NCBI GenBank assembly: GCA_045631225.1
Contig: JAZQUG010000009.1
Coordinates: 1 to 64,000, forward strand
Reading direction: 5' to 3'
From: Fimenecus sp045631225
Lineage (GTDB): Bacteria; Bacillota; Clostridia; Oscillospirales; Acutalibacteraceae
DNA length: 64,000 nt
The position numbers and the translations under genes were made by a program. The notes beneath the pieces were generated by a model. The model searched no databases, had not been told where the DNA came from, and saw only the letters and a program-made list of their open reading frames with translations. Positions 32,003 through 40,685 of the stretch are shown one piece after another. The stretch's first letter is position 1. The number at the start of each line of letters is the position of its first letter.

Positions 32003-34636
32003 TTATCTTGCAAGTGTTATAGTTTTTGTTTCGTTTTGTCGGAAGGTAACAGTCTGCTTTTCGCCACCATAAACGCTGATGTCGATTGTCTGTGGCATAT
32101 CACTTGTTACTGTGATTTTCACTGTGTCTGTTGTCCATTCAACGTCAACCTCTGCATTAGTTCTTGCACGAAGTCCTTTTATGCTACCGTTAGACCATTC
32201 GTCAGGAAGTGCAGGTAAAGCCTCGATTACACCTGTATTTGAATAAAGGAGCATTTCGTCGATAATACCGATTGTGCCAATCGTTGTATCTGTACAGAAT
32301 ACACCCCAACCACCGTGAGTATAGTGGTCAGCCATAAGTGAGGTGTAATAGATATTGTCAGCCATAAGTGCCATAAGTGAATTGTAACAGGAATCGGCAT
32401 TTTTAAGTCTTGCACCTACAAGAGCCTTATGCACCCAACCGTGTGAAGCTGTATCATCCTCACCCTGATTTTCTCTGTTACGATTTTCAATAGCCTGATT
32501 ACAAGCATCTACAAGTGCCTGATTTCCTTGTGTTTCATAAGCAGGCCAAGCAGGATAAAGGTGACTGATATGACGGTGCTTATTGTTTTCCTGATACTCC
32601 TTCATTGCCCATTCGCAAAGAGCACCACTTTCGTCATATTTATATTCAGGAAGAAGCGTCATAAGATTTTCCCATTTTGCCACTCTTTCCTCATAGCCAT
32701 CTGCCTTGACTACCTTTTCCAGTTCGATAGTCATACGAAGGCCATCCTTTGCAGCTGCAATATCCATTGTTGCGTTTGCTGTGATAGTTGAGTCGTAATC
32801 ACCTAAAGGATAATTTTCAGGAGAATATGATGGGATAATAAGATATTTTTCACCTTCAAGAAGTTCTGTTTTGCCTTCTTCATATCTTGCATTGCCGTCA
32901 ACATCAGTGAAATATTCAGGAGTACAGATTTGTTCCCAGAAATTAGACTGCATTGTAAGTAACGGAAGAAGAATATCCTTTTCAAGGTCAAGGCTTTCAC
33001 CGTTATATTCAATTGTTCTGTTACCGTAGCACTGCCAGAATTCGTATATAGGAAGAAGCATCCATGAAGCACCTGCATTCCAATACTGAAACGGATACCA
33101 ACGGCTGTATTCAACCATCATTGCTCTGTCACCATCAGTATTAACAGGCACCTGAATAGCATCGGTCATACCATAAGTCTTTGCAGCATTTTCCTCCCAA
33201 TCAGAAATCTGCTTCAAGACAAATTTAATATAACTTTCACCTGCATCGTAGATATTACCTGTATTCATACCTGATGACTGCAGGTTAACATTGGCATCCA
33301 TTGTGTAAATTCCACGCCATCCGGAATTCCACTCACCTGTCCACATACCACAAAGACGAGGATGAGTAGTACCTGCACAGCAAATCTGTGCATATCTGCC
33401 TTGATTATACGCTCTTTCTACAAGCGTAGGAAGGAGTGTGTCACTATCCTGCTGTAACGCTATAAGATGTTCATTTGCCACTTCCTCGCAGCCATCATCA
33501 CCAAGGTCAAGTTCAACAGCATTGAAAAGTGCTGACTGTTTTTCAGCATGAGGAGCAATAGCATCCTCATAACTGAAATTACCGTCAACTGTGTATTTTT
33601 TCGCAACGGATGTTGTGTAAGCATTAAGTTCATCTAAAAGTGCATAGCTTTCAGCATCCTTAAAGTCTTCAAATTCACCCATATTATGAGTACGGTCAGA
33701 TTTTGTAATAAGATAAACCTCAGATGCACCTGTAATCTTAATTGCTGCATTCTGCTCTTTTGCCACATTTTCGCTGTCGTTTGTGCTATCAAGAACAACA
33801 CGCTCTTTTTTACCGCCAACAACAATTACCTTTGTAAAACCACAGTAGCCACCATCTTTTAATTCACTGTTTTCGTAATCAGGATAGTGAGCAATCTGCG
33901 CAATATATGTTGCATCCTCATCAACTAATTTTTTATAGTGCATATCCTTTTCGCCACCGTTACCGAAGCCACGAAGTGACCAACAGTCAGCGATTGAAAG
34001 GGTCATATCAACCTTTGCACCTAAACTTGATTTTGTGATTTTTGTAATTGTAACATTATCCTCACGGGATGAGAATGATAATCTTTCCCAAGTACCGTTA
34101 ATATCCGTATATTTAACGCCGACTTCAGCAGTTTCATAGTCTGTCCAACGGATATAATCATCATAAAGACGGTCTTTCATATCAAGTCTTAAAACGTGTG
34201 CAGGATGATAAGCGTAAAAATATGTTGACTGTCTGCCATCAACATCCCATGAAGCATCACCATTGATAACAGCCTGTCTTGCATCGTCAAGCTGTCCTGT
34301 CAATTCATCAGGTGTATATCTTGGGTCATTAGATGGCATAAGGAAATTAATATTGTTGTATATGTGGCTATCATTGTAAGGTGAGCCTGCAACGACAACG
34401 CCATTTTCACCATTACCACTGACCATACCGTCAAACCAGCTTATTGTGTCCTCGTGCTCCTGTGCATAAGAAACAAGCTCAGTATATTCAGTTGCAAAAG
34501 CCTTTGTGTGGTCATTTTTTATCATATCAACATCCCCTGCTCTGATATAATTATACATTCCGGAAAAGAAGCTTCCTCCCGTAACGATACACATAATTAT
34601 ACTTACAAAGACTTTGATTTTTTTAAAAATTAACAT
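32003..34636 (-). CDS. Secreted or membrane-anchored glycoside hydrolase, GH95-like
   Basis: The protein has 877 residues with an N-terminal hydrophobic segment (about 7-27) that acts as signal or anchor. The body resembles GH95, the alpha-L-fucosidase/galactosidase family with an (alpha/alpha)6 barrel. Clues are the SGNGENGVVVAG N-domain motif, NVNLQS-type asparagines in the barrel (compare the catalytic NxN of GH95), NKHRHISHLYPAWP, GWVHKALVGARL, and a C-terminal beta domain IKGLRARTNAEVDVEW. AGGTGAT precedes the ATG. Host-glycan or plant fucose removal is the likely use. The sequence is divergent and substrate specificity is not assignable. Confidence 0.75.
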   Translation of the reverse strand: MLIFKKIKVFVSIIMCIVTGGSFFSGMYNYIRAGDVDMIKNDHTKAFATEYTELVSYAQEHEDTISWFDGMVSGNGENGVVVAGSPYNDSHIYNNINFLMPSNDPRYTPDELTGQLDDARQAVINGDASWDVDGRQSTYFYAYHPAHVLRLDMKDRLYDDYIRWTDYETAEVGVKYTDINGTWERLSFSSREDNVTITKITKSSLGAKVDMTLSIADCWSLRGFGNGGEKDMHYKKLVDEDATYIAQIAHYPDYENSELKDGGYCGFTKVIVVGGKKERVVLDSTNDSENVAKEQNAAIKITGASEVYLITKSDRTHNMGEFEDFKDAESYALLDELNAYTTSVAKKYTVDGNFSYEDAIAPHAEKQSALFNAVELDLGDDGCEEVANEHLIALQQDSDTLLPTLVERAYNQGRYAQICCAGTTHPRLCGMWTGEWNSGWRGIYTMDANVNLQSSGMNTGNIYDAGESYIKFVLKQISDWEENAAKTYGMTDAIQVPVNTDGDRAMMVEYSRWYPFQYWNAGASWMLLPIYEFWQCYGNRTIEYNGESLDLEKDILLPLLTMQSNFWEQICTPEYFTDVDGNARYEEGKTELLEGEKYLIIPSYSPENYPLGDYDSTITANATMDIAAAKDGLRMTIELEKVVKADGYEERVAKWENLMTLLPEYKYDESGALCEWAMKEYQENNKHRHISHLYPAWPAYETQGNQALVDACNQAIENRNRENQGEDDTASHGWVHKALVGARLKNADSCYNSLMALMADNIYYTSLMADHYTHGGWGVFCTDTTIGTIGIIDEMLLYSNTGVIEALPALPDEWSNGSIKGLRARTNAEVDVEWTTDTVKITVTSDMPQTIDISVYGGEKQTVTFRQNETKTITLAR

Positions 34637-34688
34637 ATAATCACCTGTTAGAATTTAATAAAGGAATCCCTTAGTTAGTTTATGGTGA

Positions 34689-34732
34689 CGTCCCCTCAAA
34701 TAGGGAGCATATGCAGGCGTGGAAGCCTGCCA
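34689..34732. repeat. Intergenic palindromic repeat pair
   Basis: Two small hairpins in the gap between hisF and the GH95-like gene: TCCCCT / AGGGA (34691-34706) and GCAGGC / GCCTGC (34713-34730). They resemble the other REP-like GC palindromes in the window and may terminate the GH95 transcript or precede it. Confidence 0.4.
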
Positions 34733-34753
34733 CAACGCGATTATCTATTACAT

Positions 34754-35509
34754 TTATAATCTTACTGAAATTCCGTTGTCTTTGAGGTAATGTTTCAAGT
34801 CCATAATCGGGATTTCGTTGAAGTGGAAAAGGGATGCTGCAAGGACAGCGTCCGCTTTACCTTCGTTAAACGCATCGAGGAAATGGGATTTTGCACCTGC
34901 TCCACCCGATGCAATTACAGGCACACCTACACATTCTGAAACTGCACGGTTTAACTCATTGTCATAACCTGTTTTCTGACCGTCACAATCCATACTTGTA
35001 AGGAGAATTTCTCCTGCTCCCCTTTTCACTGCTTCTTCTGCCCATTTAACAGCGTCAATGCCTGTTGGGATTCGTCCACCGTTAAGGTAAACCTCCCAAC
35101 CTTTATCATTTCGTTTAGCATCAATAGCACAAACAACGCACTGGCTACCGAATTTATATGCAGCATCATTAATAAGGTCAGGATTTCGCACAGCAGCAGA
35201 GTTTACTGAAATTTTATCAGCACCTGCACGGAGCAACTCTTTAAAATCCTCAACTGTACGGATTCCGCCACCGACTGTAAACGGAATGAAAATGCTATCA
35301 GCAACCTGACGGACAATTTCAAGCATTGTGCCTCTGCCCTCATGAGTTGCAGTAATATCAAGGAGAACCAACTCATCTGCACCTTTTTTATTGTATTCAA
35401 TAGCACACTCCACAGGGTCACCTGCATCACGGATATTGACAAAGCTGACACCCTTAACAACTCGACCATTTTTAACATCAAGACAAGGTATAATTCTTTT
35501 AGCGTACAT
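34754..35509 (-). CDS. hisF: Imidazole glycerol phosphate synthase cyclase subunit HisF
   Basis: HisF takes ammonia from HisH and cyclises PRFAR to imidazole glycerol phosphate and AICAR. The TIM barrel is 251 residues with the catalytic Asp in IIPCLDVKNGRVVKG (Asp11) and the second Asp in CAIDAKR (about 130), plus the phosphate loops VGGGIRT and ASGGAG. The start abuts the hisH stop. No other histidine genes are present, so this is a detached two-gene unit. Confidence 0.94.
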   Translation of the reverse strand: MYAKRIIPCLDVKNGRVVKGVSFVNIRDAGDPVECAIEYNKKGADELVLLDITATHEGRGTMLEIVRQVADSIFIPFTVGGGIRTVEDFKELLRAGADKISVNSAAVRNPDLINDAAYKFGSQCVVCAIDAKRNDKGWEVYLNGGRIPTGIDAVKWAEEAVKRGAGEILLTSMDCDGQKTGYDNELNRAVSECVGVPVIASGGAGAKSHFLDAFNEGKADAVLAASLFHFNEIPIMDLKHYLKDNGISVRL

Positions 35510-36124
35510 TTATTTAACCTCCATTGATGCAAAATTTTTGAGAATCTGAAGCCCCACATCACCTGATTTTTCAGGGTGGAACTGTGTTGCAAAAATATTA
35601 TCCTTACCAACCGCAGAATGGAAATCTATTCCGTAATTTGTGACAGTTGCGATTTCATTTTCATCCTCTGCGTGAAGATAATATGAATGAACGAAATAAA
35701 CATAACTATTTTCGGGAATATCTTTAAAGAGAGTCTCTTTCTGCTTGATTTCCAATGAATTCCATCCGATATGAGGAATTTTAAGACCCATATCAGGTGA
35801 GAACTTCTTTATCTTGCCTTTGAAAATTCCAAGACCATTTACTCCCGGAGATTCCTCTGACTCCTCAAAAAGCAGTTGAAGTCCTAAACATATACCTAAA
35901 AATGGTTTTCCGCTTAAAGCATTCTGCTTTACAGTTTCAACAAGACCTTTTTGATTCATTGAATCCATTGCATCACCGAACGAACCAACACCGGGAAGTA
36001 AAATCTTATCACATGCGTTGATTGTTTCAGGATTATCTGTTATTACACTTTCGGCACCGATAAAATCAAGAGCTTTTTTCACACTTTGAAGATTACCTGC
36101 ACCATAATCAATTATTGCTATCAT
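35510..36124 (-). CDS. hisH: Imidazole glycerol phosphate synthase glutaminase subunit HisH
   Basis: HisH is a class I glutamine amidotransferase that makes ammonia for HisF. The protein has 204 residues from the ATG at 36124 (AAGGA 9 nt upstream). The catalytic Cys lies in PFLGICLGLQLL, and the His/Glu pair in FATQFHPEKSG. The N-terminal MIAIIDYGAGNL is typical. It is transcribed from its own promoter and immediately followed by hisF. Confidence 0.94.
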   Translation of the reverse strand: MIAIIDYGAGNLQSVKKALDFIGAESVITDNPETINACDKILLPGVGSFGDAMDSMNQKGLVETVKQNALSGKPFLGICLGLQLLFEESEESPGVNGLGIFKGKIKKFSPDMGLKIPHIGWNSLEIKQKETLFKDIPENSYVYFVHSYYLHAEDENEIATVTNYGIDFHSAVGKDNIFATQFHPEKSGDVGLQILKNFASMEVK

Positions 36125-36154
36125 TTTTTTCATTCCTTGACATATAATGCAATT

Positions 36155-36183
36155 ATTTTAACAGATTAAATCAATAAAATCAA
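36155..36183 (-). promoter_or_regulatory. hisH-hisF promoter
   Basis: Minus-strand -35 TTGATT (36178-36183), 17-bp spacer, -10 TAAAAT (36155-36160). Confidence 0.6.
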
Positions 36184-36203
36184 TAGTATATTGATTGTTT
36201 TAA

Positions 36204-36232
36204 TTGACTTTTGGAATATTTTACTATAAAAT
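36204..36232 (+). promoter_or_regulatory. HAD phosphatase promoter
   Basis: Plus-strand -35 TTGACT (36204-36209), 17-bp spacer, -10 TAAAAT (36227-36232). It diverges from the hisH promoter. Confidence 0.7.
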
Positions 36233-36258
36233 TATATATAAACGGAGGTGCATACCCT

Positions 36259-37038
36259 ATGAATAGTATTTTAAACAAAAAAGGTTTTATCAGCGATATG
36301 GATGGTGTTATTTATCACGGTAACAAAATTTTACCCGGTGTTGCTGAATTTGTAAACTGGATGATAGACAATGATAAGAAATTCGTATTTCTTACAAACA
36401 GTCCTGAAAAAACTCCTCACGAGCTCAGTATGAAGCTCGAACGTATGGGACTTAAGGTTTCTGCTGACCACTTCTATACAAGTGCTATGGCAACAGCTGC
36501 GTTTTTAAGTAGCCAGAAACCCGGTTGTACTGCTTATGTAATTGGTGAAGCAGCACTTACAAAGGCTCTTTATGACCAAGGAATTTATATGAATGACGTT
36601 AATCCTGACTATGTAGTAGTTGGTGAAACAAGAACATATAACTTCGAAAAAATTGAAAAGGCTATCGAGCTTGTCCTTAAAGGTGCAAAGCTTATCGGTA
36701 CAAACCCGGATATTACAGGTCCTACTGAAAAAGGCATCATGCCTGCAACAGGTTCACTTATTTCACCTATTGAAATAGCAACAGGTAAAAAAGCATATTT
36801 CGTTGGTAAACCAAACCCATTGATGCTTCGTCACGGACTTCGTAAGCTTGGTTGTCATAGTGAGGAAATCGCATTTATCGGCGACAGAATGGATACTGAC
36901 ATTATTGCCGGTATTGAATCAAACGTTGATACTGTCCTCGTTCTTTCAGGCGTTACATCAATGGAAACAATTGACCTATTCCCATACAGACCGAAATACA
37001 TTTTCGAAAATGTTGGTGAAATTCTTACAAAAGAATAA
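36259..37038 (+). CDS. HAD-IIA family phosphatase (NagD-like)
   Basis: The protein has 259 residues from the ATG at 36259, which has GGAGGTG 8 nt upstream; a longer frame from 36211 would cover the promoter. It shows the HAD nucleophile motif SDMDGVIYHG (Asp13/Asp15), motif II FLTNSPEKTPHE, a C2 cap, and motif III/IV GKPNPLM and FIGDRMDTDI. NagD-type enzymes dephosphorylate nucleotide or sugar phosphates, and the exact substrate here is open. It is a single gene between hisH and the ACT protein. Confidence 0.9.
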   Translation: MNSILNKKGFISDMDGVIYHGNKILPGVAEFVNWMIDNDKKFVFLTNSPEKTPHELSMKLERMGLKVSADHFYTSAMATAAFLSSQKPGCTAYVIGEAALTKALYDQGIYMNDVNPDYVVVGETRTYNFEKIEKAIELVLKGAKLIGTNPDITGPTEKGIMPATGSLISPIEIATGKKAYFVGKPNPLMLRHGLRKLGCHSEEIAFIGDRMDTDIIAGIESNVDTVLVLSGVTSMETIDLFPYRPKYIFENVGEILTKE

Positions 37039-37055
37039 TTAACTATAAAAAAAAT

Positions 37056-37090
37056 TCTCCCTTTCCTTATCGGATTGGGAGATTTTTTAT
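37056..37090 (+). terminator. Terminator between convergent genes
   Basis: TCTCCC / GGGAGA stem with a 15-nt loop followed by TTTTTTATTTTT on plus; A-run on the other side also serves the ACT gene. Confidence 0.75.
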
Positions 37091-37092
37091 TT

Positions 37093-37524
37093 TTATAATT
37101 TGTCGACATCAGCGTCGGTAATCATATGAAAACCTGCATTTTCAAGTGCTTTTTCTGCCGCGTCGTTATCGGCAACACGAAGAACAACATATGCGTGTTT
37201 TTCTGTACGAGCCATAAATGCATAAAGATATTCCATATTGATATCTGCTTCATCAAGAACTTCAAGTGCTTTTGAAAGTTTACCGGGTTGGTCACCGATT
37301 TTAACACCTACAACATCCGTTGTACTAATCATATATCCTGCTTCCTGTAATGCTTTTATTGCAATATCGTTATCATTTACGATAAGACGAAGAATACCGA
37401 AATCCTGTGTATCTGCAATTGAAAGTGCTCTGAGATTAACATTATTATCAGCAAGAATCTTTGTAACATTAACCAATGCACCTTTTTTATTTTCAACAAA
37501 TATAGTTAACTGTTTTAATGACAT
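37093..37524 (-). CDS. ACT domain protein (tandem ACT, linked to paaK)
   Basis: The protein has 143 residues from the ATG at 37524 (AAAGGGGAT upstream). Two ACT domains are visible: one starts LKQLTIFVENKKGALVNVTKILADNNVNL, read in parts, and the second GVKIGDQPGKLSKALEVL. ACT domains bind amino acids. This family is regularly found next to phenylacetate-CoA ligase and indolepyruvate oxidoreductase genes, so it probably senses an aromatic amino acid for the enzyme encoded just upstream. It is translated 18 bp after paaK on the same T-box-controlled transcript. Confidence 0.85.
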   Translation of the reverse strand: MSLKQLTIFVENKKGALVNVTKILADNNVNLRALSIADTQDFGILRLIVNDNDIAIKALQEAGYMISTTDVVGVKIGDQPGKLSKALEVLDEADINMEYLYAFMARTEKHAYVVLRVADNDAAEKALENAGFHMITDADVDKL

Positions 37525-37542
37525 AATATAATCCCCTTTCAA

Positions 37543-38853
37543 TTAATCATAAAGCTTACGCTTATCAATAACACGAATTGCTTTACCTTCACTACGAGCA
37601 ATACTCTTTGGCGGTACAAGACGAACTGTCGGATTAATACCAAGCATAATCTTCATGGCATTTGCAAGTGATTTTTCCTGCGCTGTAATACCACTGACAG
37701 TATCAGAGAACTTTTCAGGATTCATTTCAACAAGAACATCAAATGTATCGTTATTCTTAACTCTATCAATGATAATCTGATAGTTAGGCTGATAGCCCTC
37801 ATTAAGAAGAACTGTTTCAATCTGACTTGGGAATACATTGACACCACGGATAATAAGCATATCATCACTTCTGCCCATTGGTTTTGCCATTTTTATGAAT
37901 GTTCTGCCACAAGAACATTTTTCACGTGTAAGAACACAGATATCTCGTGTACGGTAACGAAGAAGTGGGAATGCTTCTTTATCAAGAGCTGTGAATACAA
38001 GTTCACCCTTACTACCCTCAGGTAAAACTTCACCTGTTTCAGGGTCAATAATTTCAGCTAAGAAATGGTCTTCGTTAATATGCATACCTGTCTGTTCTTC
38101 ACATTCAAATGCAACACCGGGACCGGATGTTTCTGTAAGTCCATATATATCATAAGCCTTGATTCCAAGTGCATCTTCAATCTGATGACGCATTTCGTTA
38201 GTCCAAGCTTCTGCACCGAAGATACCTGCTTTAAGAGGAATCTGGTCAGGAGTATAGCCCTGCTCTTTCAATGATTCAGCTACATAAGCTGCATAAGATG
38301 GTGTACAACAAAGAATAGTTGAATTCAAATCCATCATAAACTGAATCTGACGTTCTGTATTGCCTGATGACATTGGCAGTGTAAGACAACCTACCTTATG
38401 ACCGCCACCGTGAAGACCTGCACCACCTGTGAACAATCCGTAACCATAAGCTACCTGTAAAACATCTTCATCAGAGCCACCTGCCGCAACAATTGCACGT
38501 GCACAACAATCTTCCCATAAATCAACGTCGTGCTGTGTATAGAATGCAACAACTCGTCTTCCTGTTGTACCTGATGTTGAGTGAATACGAACACATTCAT
38601 TAAGTGGTTTTGCAAGTAACCCGTAAGGATAAGCGTCTCTTAAGTCTGCTTTTGTAAGGAATGGAAGCTTGTGTAAATCTTCAATCCCCTTAATATCGTC
38701 AGGTTTTACACCTTTTTCATCCATAAGAGCACGATAATAAGGCACATTTTCATAAACATGCTTTACCTGTTTCACAAGCTTTTCTGATTGAAGCTTTTTA
38801 ATGTCTTCAACAGGCATTGTTTCAATTTCTTTCTGATAGTAGTTTTTTCCCAT
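37543..38853 (-). CDS. paaK: Phenylacetate-CoA ligase family protein
   Basis: This AMP-forming arylacetate ligase has 436 residues from the ATG at 38853 (AAAGGA upstream; the frame extends 22 codons further, but that lies within the leader RNA). Motifs: adenylation loop HSTSGTTGRRVVAFYTQ, DIYGLTETSGPG, RTRDICVL, and the C-terminal domain with SDDMLIIRGVNVFPSQIE. It activates phenylacetate or indoleacetate to the CoA thioester. Placement behind a Phe T-box and with an ACT protein suggests that it supplies arylacetyl-CoA to IorAB for aromatic amino acid synthesis (inference). Confidence 0.9.
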   Translation of the reverse strand: MGKNYYQKEIETMPVEDIKKLQSEKLVKQVKHVYENVPYYRALMDEKGVKPDDIKGIEDLHKLPFLTKADLRDAYPYGLLAKPLNECVRIHSTSGTTGRRVVAFYTQHDVDLWEDCCARAIVAAGGSDEDVLQVAYGYGLFTGGAGLHGGGHKVGCLTLPMSSGNTERQIQFMMDLNSTILCCTPSYAAYVAESLKEQGYTPDQIPLKAGIFGAEAWTNEMRHQIEDALGIKAYDIYGLTETSGPGVAFECEEQTGMHINEDHFLAEIIDPETGEVLPEGSKGELVFTALDKEAFPLLRYRTRDICVLTREKCSCGRTFIKMAKPMGRSDDMLIIRGVNVFPSQIETVLLNEGYQPNYQIIIDRVKNNDTFDVLVEMNPEKFSDTVSGITAQEKSLANAMKIMLGINPTVRLVPPKSIARSEGKAIRVIDKRKLYD

Positions 38854-38922
38854 TTTGTTTTCGTCCTTTCTGCAATTTGCTATGGAATAAGTGGGTTTCC
38901 GGATTGCAGAAGAAAACAAAAA

Positions 38923-39195
38923 GTCCTCTGCATTCCGATTCGGAATACAGAGGACGAGAAAATTCCCGTGGTACCACCTCTATTTACCACTACCTCACGA
39001 TAATGGCCTCCGAGTGCAAGCACACCCTAGTCGATATAACGGTCGAACCCGTTTGACCTACACAATCAAAAGACCTTCAGCCAACAGCTTACGAAATGAA
39101 TTCACCGACTTTACACTACTGCATCACACCAACCACAGCTCTCTGAGAATGATATTTCCGGATACTATTTTTCGCTCAAACGCCTTTATCAATTT
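38923..39195 (-). ncRNA. T-box leader, Phe specifier (UUC)
   Basis: On the minus strand, a stem I with the AGAGAG/GGTTGGTG distal elements is visible. Its specifier loop pairs an AGTA strand with TGAATTCA, giving the canonical GAA-UUC-A specifier at 39098-39100 (Phe). The T-box core AGAGGTGGTACCACGG is at 38966-38981 with UGGU at 38973-38976, complementary to an A73 tRNA such as tRNA-Phe. The terminator stem GTCCTCTG...CAGAGGAC with T-run is at 38923-38955. Uncharged tRNA-Phe would allow read-through into paaK and the ACT gene. Confidence 0.9.
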
Positions 39196-39198
39196 AGT

Positions 39199-39227
39199 AT
39201 TTTATCACACTAAACACTCGAAGTCAA
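39199..39227 (-). promoter_or_regulatory. Promoter of the T-box-paaK transcript
   Basis: Minus-strand -35 TTGACT (39222-39227), 17-bp spacer, -10 TAAAAT (39199-39204), immediately downstream of thiD. Confidence 0.8.
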
Positions 39228-39234
39228 GCATTTT

Positions 39235-40038
39235 TTAATCTTTTTGAAAAATTTTTTCTTGCAAATTAAAATTATGCTGCACAGGTCCATGACCTTTTCC
39301 TAAATCCAACATAGCATTCAACGCTCCTGCTACATAATCTTTCGCTCTTTGAATTGACTCCGCAAGTGTAAAGCCTTTGGCAAGATTAGAAGCAATGGCA
39401 CTTGAAAGAGTACAACCTGTCCCATGTGTATTAGGGTTATCAATCCTTTTACCCTCAAACCAAGTTGCATCACCTTTTGCATAAAGCAAATCATCAGCAT
39501 TGTCCTTACTGTGACCACCTTTGAGAAGAACTGCACAGCCATACTCGTCACTAATCTGCTTTGCAACTCTCAACATATTCTCTTTATTCTCAATAACAGC
39601 ACCTGATATCACCTGTGCCTCAGGAATATTAGGTGTAATAAGTGTTGCCATCGGAAATAACTTTTTCATAAACGTCTGAACTGCATTCTTTTTCATCAAT
39701 GACACGCCTGAGCTTGCAACCATAACAGGGTCAACAACAATATTTCCAGGTGAATAATATGCAAGTCTGTCTGCAATAACATTTATCAATTCGACAGAGG
39801 ACACCATACCTATTTTTACTGCATCAGGAAATATATCCTCAAAAACTGCATCAAGCTGTTTTTTCAGAAAATCAGATGTTGAATCCTGTATTGCAGCCAC
39901 ACCTGTTGTATTTTGTGCCGTCATAGAGGTTATGACACTCATTGCATAAACTCCGTTCATGGTCATTGTCTTAATGTCAGCCTGAATACCTGCACCGCCA
40001 CTACAATCGCTACCTGCAATTGATAAAACTTTCTTCAT
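39235..40038 (-). CDS. thiD: Hydroxymethylpyrimidine/phosphomethylpyrimidine kinase ThiD
   Basis: ThiD phosphorylates HMP and HMP-P to the pyrophosphate used by ThiE. The protein has 267 residues from the ATG at 40038 (GGAG 7 nt upstream, overlapping the thiE stop as ATGA). It shows LSIAGSDCSGGAGIQADIKT at the N-terminus (read in parts), TMNGVYAMSVITSMTAQNT, and the ribokinase-fold NTHGTGCTLSSAIA loop near the C-terminus with the catalytic Asp neighbourhood intact. It is the last gene of the TPP-controlled operon. Confidence 0.95.
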   Translation of the reverse strand: MKKVLSIAGSDCSGGAGIQADIKTMTMNGVYAMSVITSMTAQNTTGVAAIQDSTSDFLKKQLDAVFEDIFPDAVKIGMVSSVELINVIADRLAYYSPGNIVVDPVMVASSGVSLMKKNAVQTFMKKLFPMATLITPNIPEAQVISGAVIENKENMLRVAKQISDEYGCAVLLKGGHSKDNADDLLYAKGDATWFEGKRIDNPNTHGTGCTLSSAIASNLAKGFTLAESIQRAKDYVAGALNAMLDLGKGHGPVQHNFNLQEKIFQKD

Positions 40039-40685
40039 ATACATTCTCCTTTTGAGGAAATTTTCTCTATAAAATATCGTTTAATTTTCTCTGCTTCAGT
40101 TTTTGGATTATCAGCTTTCATAATTGCAGAAACGACACACAGGCCTGAAACACCTGTATCCTTGAGAACATCCATATTATTCAGATTTAATCCACCTATT
40201 GCATTTACCGGAATTGGCACAGCCTTTACAATATCTTTTAGCGTTTCAACTGATGTGAGAACAGTTTTAACCTTTGTGGTTGTAGGATAAATTGCACCAA
40301 CGCCAAGATTATCAGCACCCATTTTGTATGCCGCAACTGCCTGTTCAACCGTTTTTGCTGTCGCACCAATTATTTTATCATTTCCTAAAATTTTTCTTGC
40401 AACATCCACCGGCATATCACTCTGACCTAAATGAACACCTTCAGCATCAATTGCCATAGCCACATCAACACGGTCATCAATAATTAACGGAACATTGTAT
40501 TTTAAGGTTAATGTATGTACCTTTTCAGCAAGTGAAATATATTCCTTTGTAGACTTTTCCTTTTCTCTTAATTGTAAAAGAGTTACACCGCCTTTCAAGG
40601 CTTCTTCAACCCTATAAAGAAAATCATTTTCCGAAAAGCCTGTACTGTCTGTAATAAAATAAAGTGTAGTGTCAAAGTTTTTCAT
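40035..40685 (-). CDS. thiE: Thiamine phosphate synthase ThiE
   Basis: ThiE joins HMP-PP and thiazole phosphate. The TIM barrel is 216 residues with LQLREKEKST, PLIIDDRVDVAMAIDAEGVHLGQSDMP, GVGAIYPTTTKV, and NAIGGLN, which are the substrate and phosphate contacts. The start overlaps the thiM end by 14 bp. Together with thiM and thiD it forms a salvage set. No thiC, thiG or thiS is seen here. Confidence 0.95.
   Translation of the reverse strand: MKNFDTTLYFITDSTGFSENDFLYRVEEALKGGVTLLQLREKEKSTKEYISLAEKVHTLTLKYNVPLIIDDRVDVAMAIDAEGVHLGQSDMPVDVARKILGNDKIIGATAKTVEQAVAAYKMGADNLGVGAIYPTTTKVKTVLTSVETLKDIVKAVPIPVNAIGGLNLNNMDVLKDTGVSGLCVVSAIMKADNPKTEAEKIKRYFIEKISSKGECI

Noticed and set aside
38854..38919. 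Longer N-terminus of PaaK
   Set aside because: These 22 codons lie between the T-box terminator and a good ribosome site for ATG 38853; the family starts at the shorter form.
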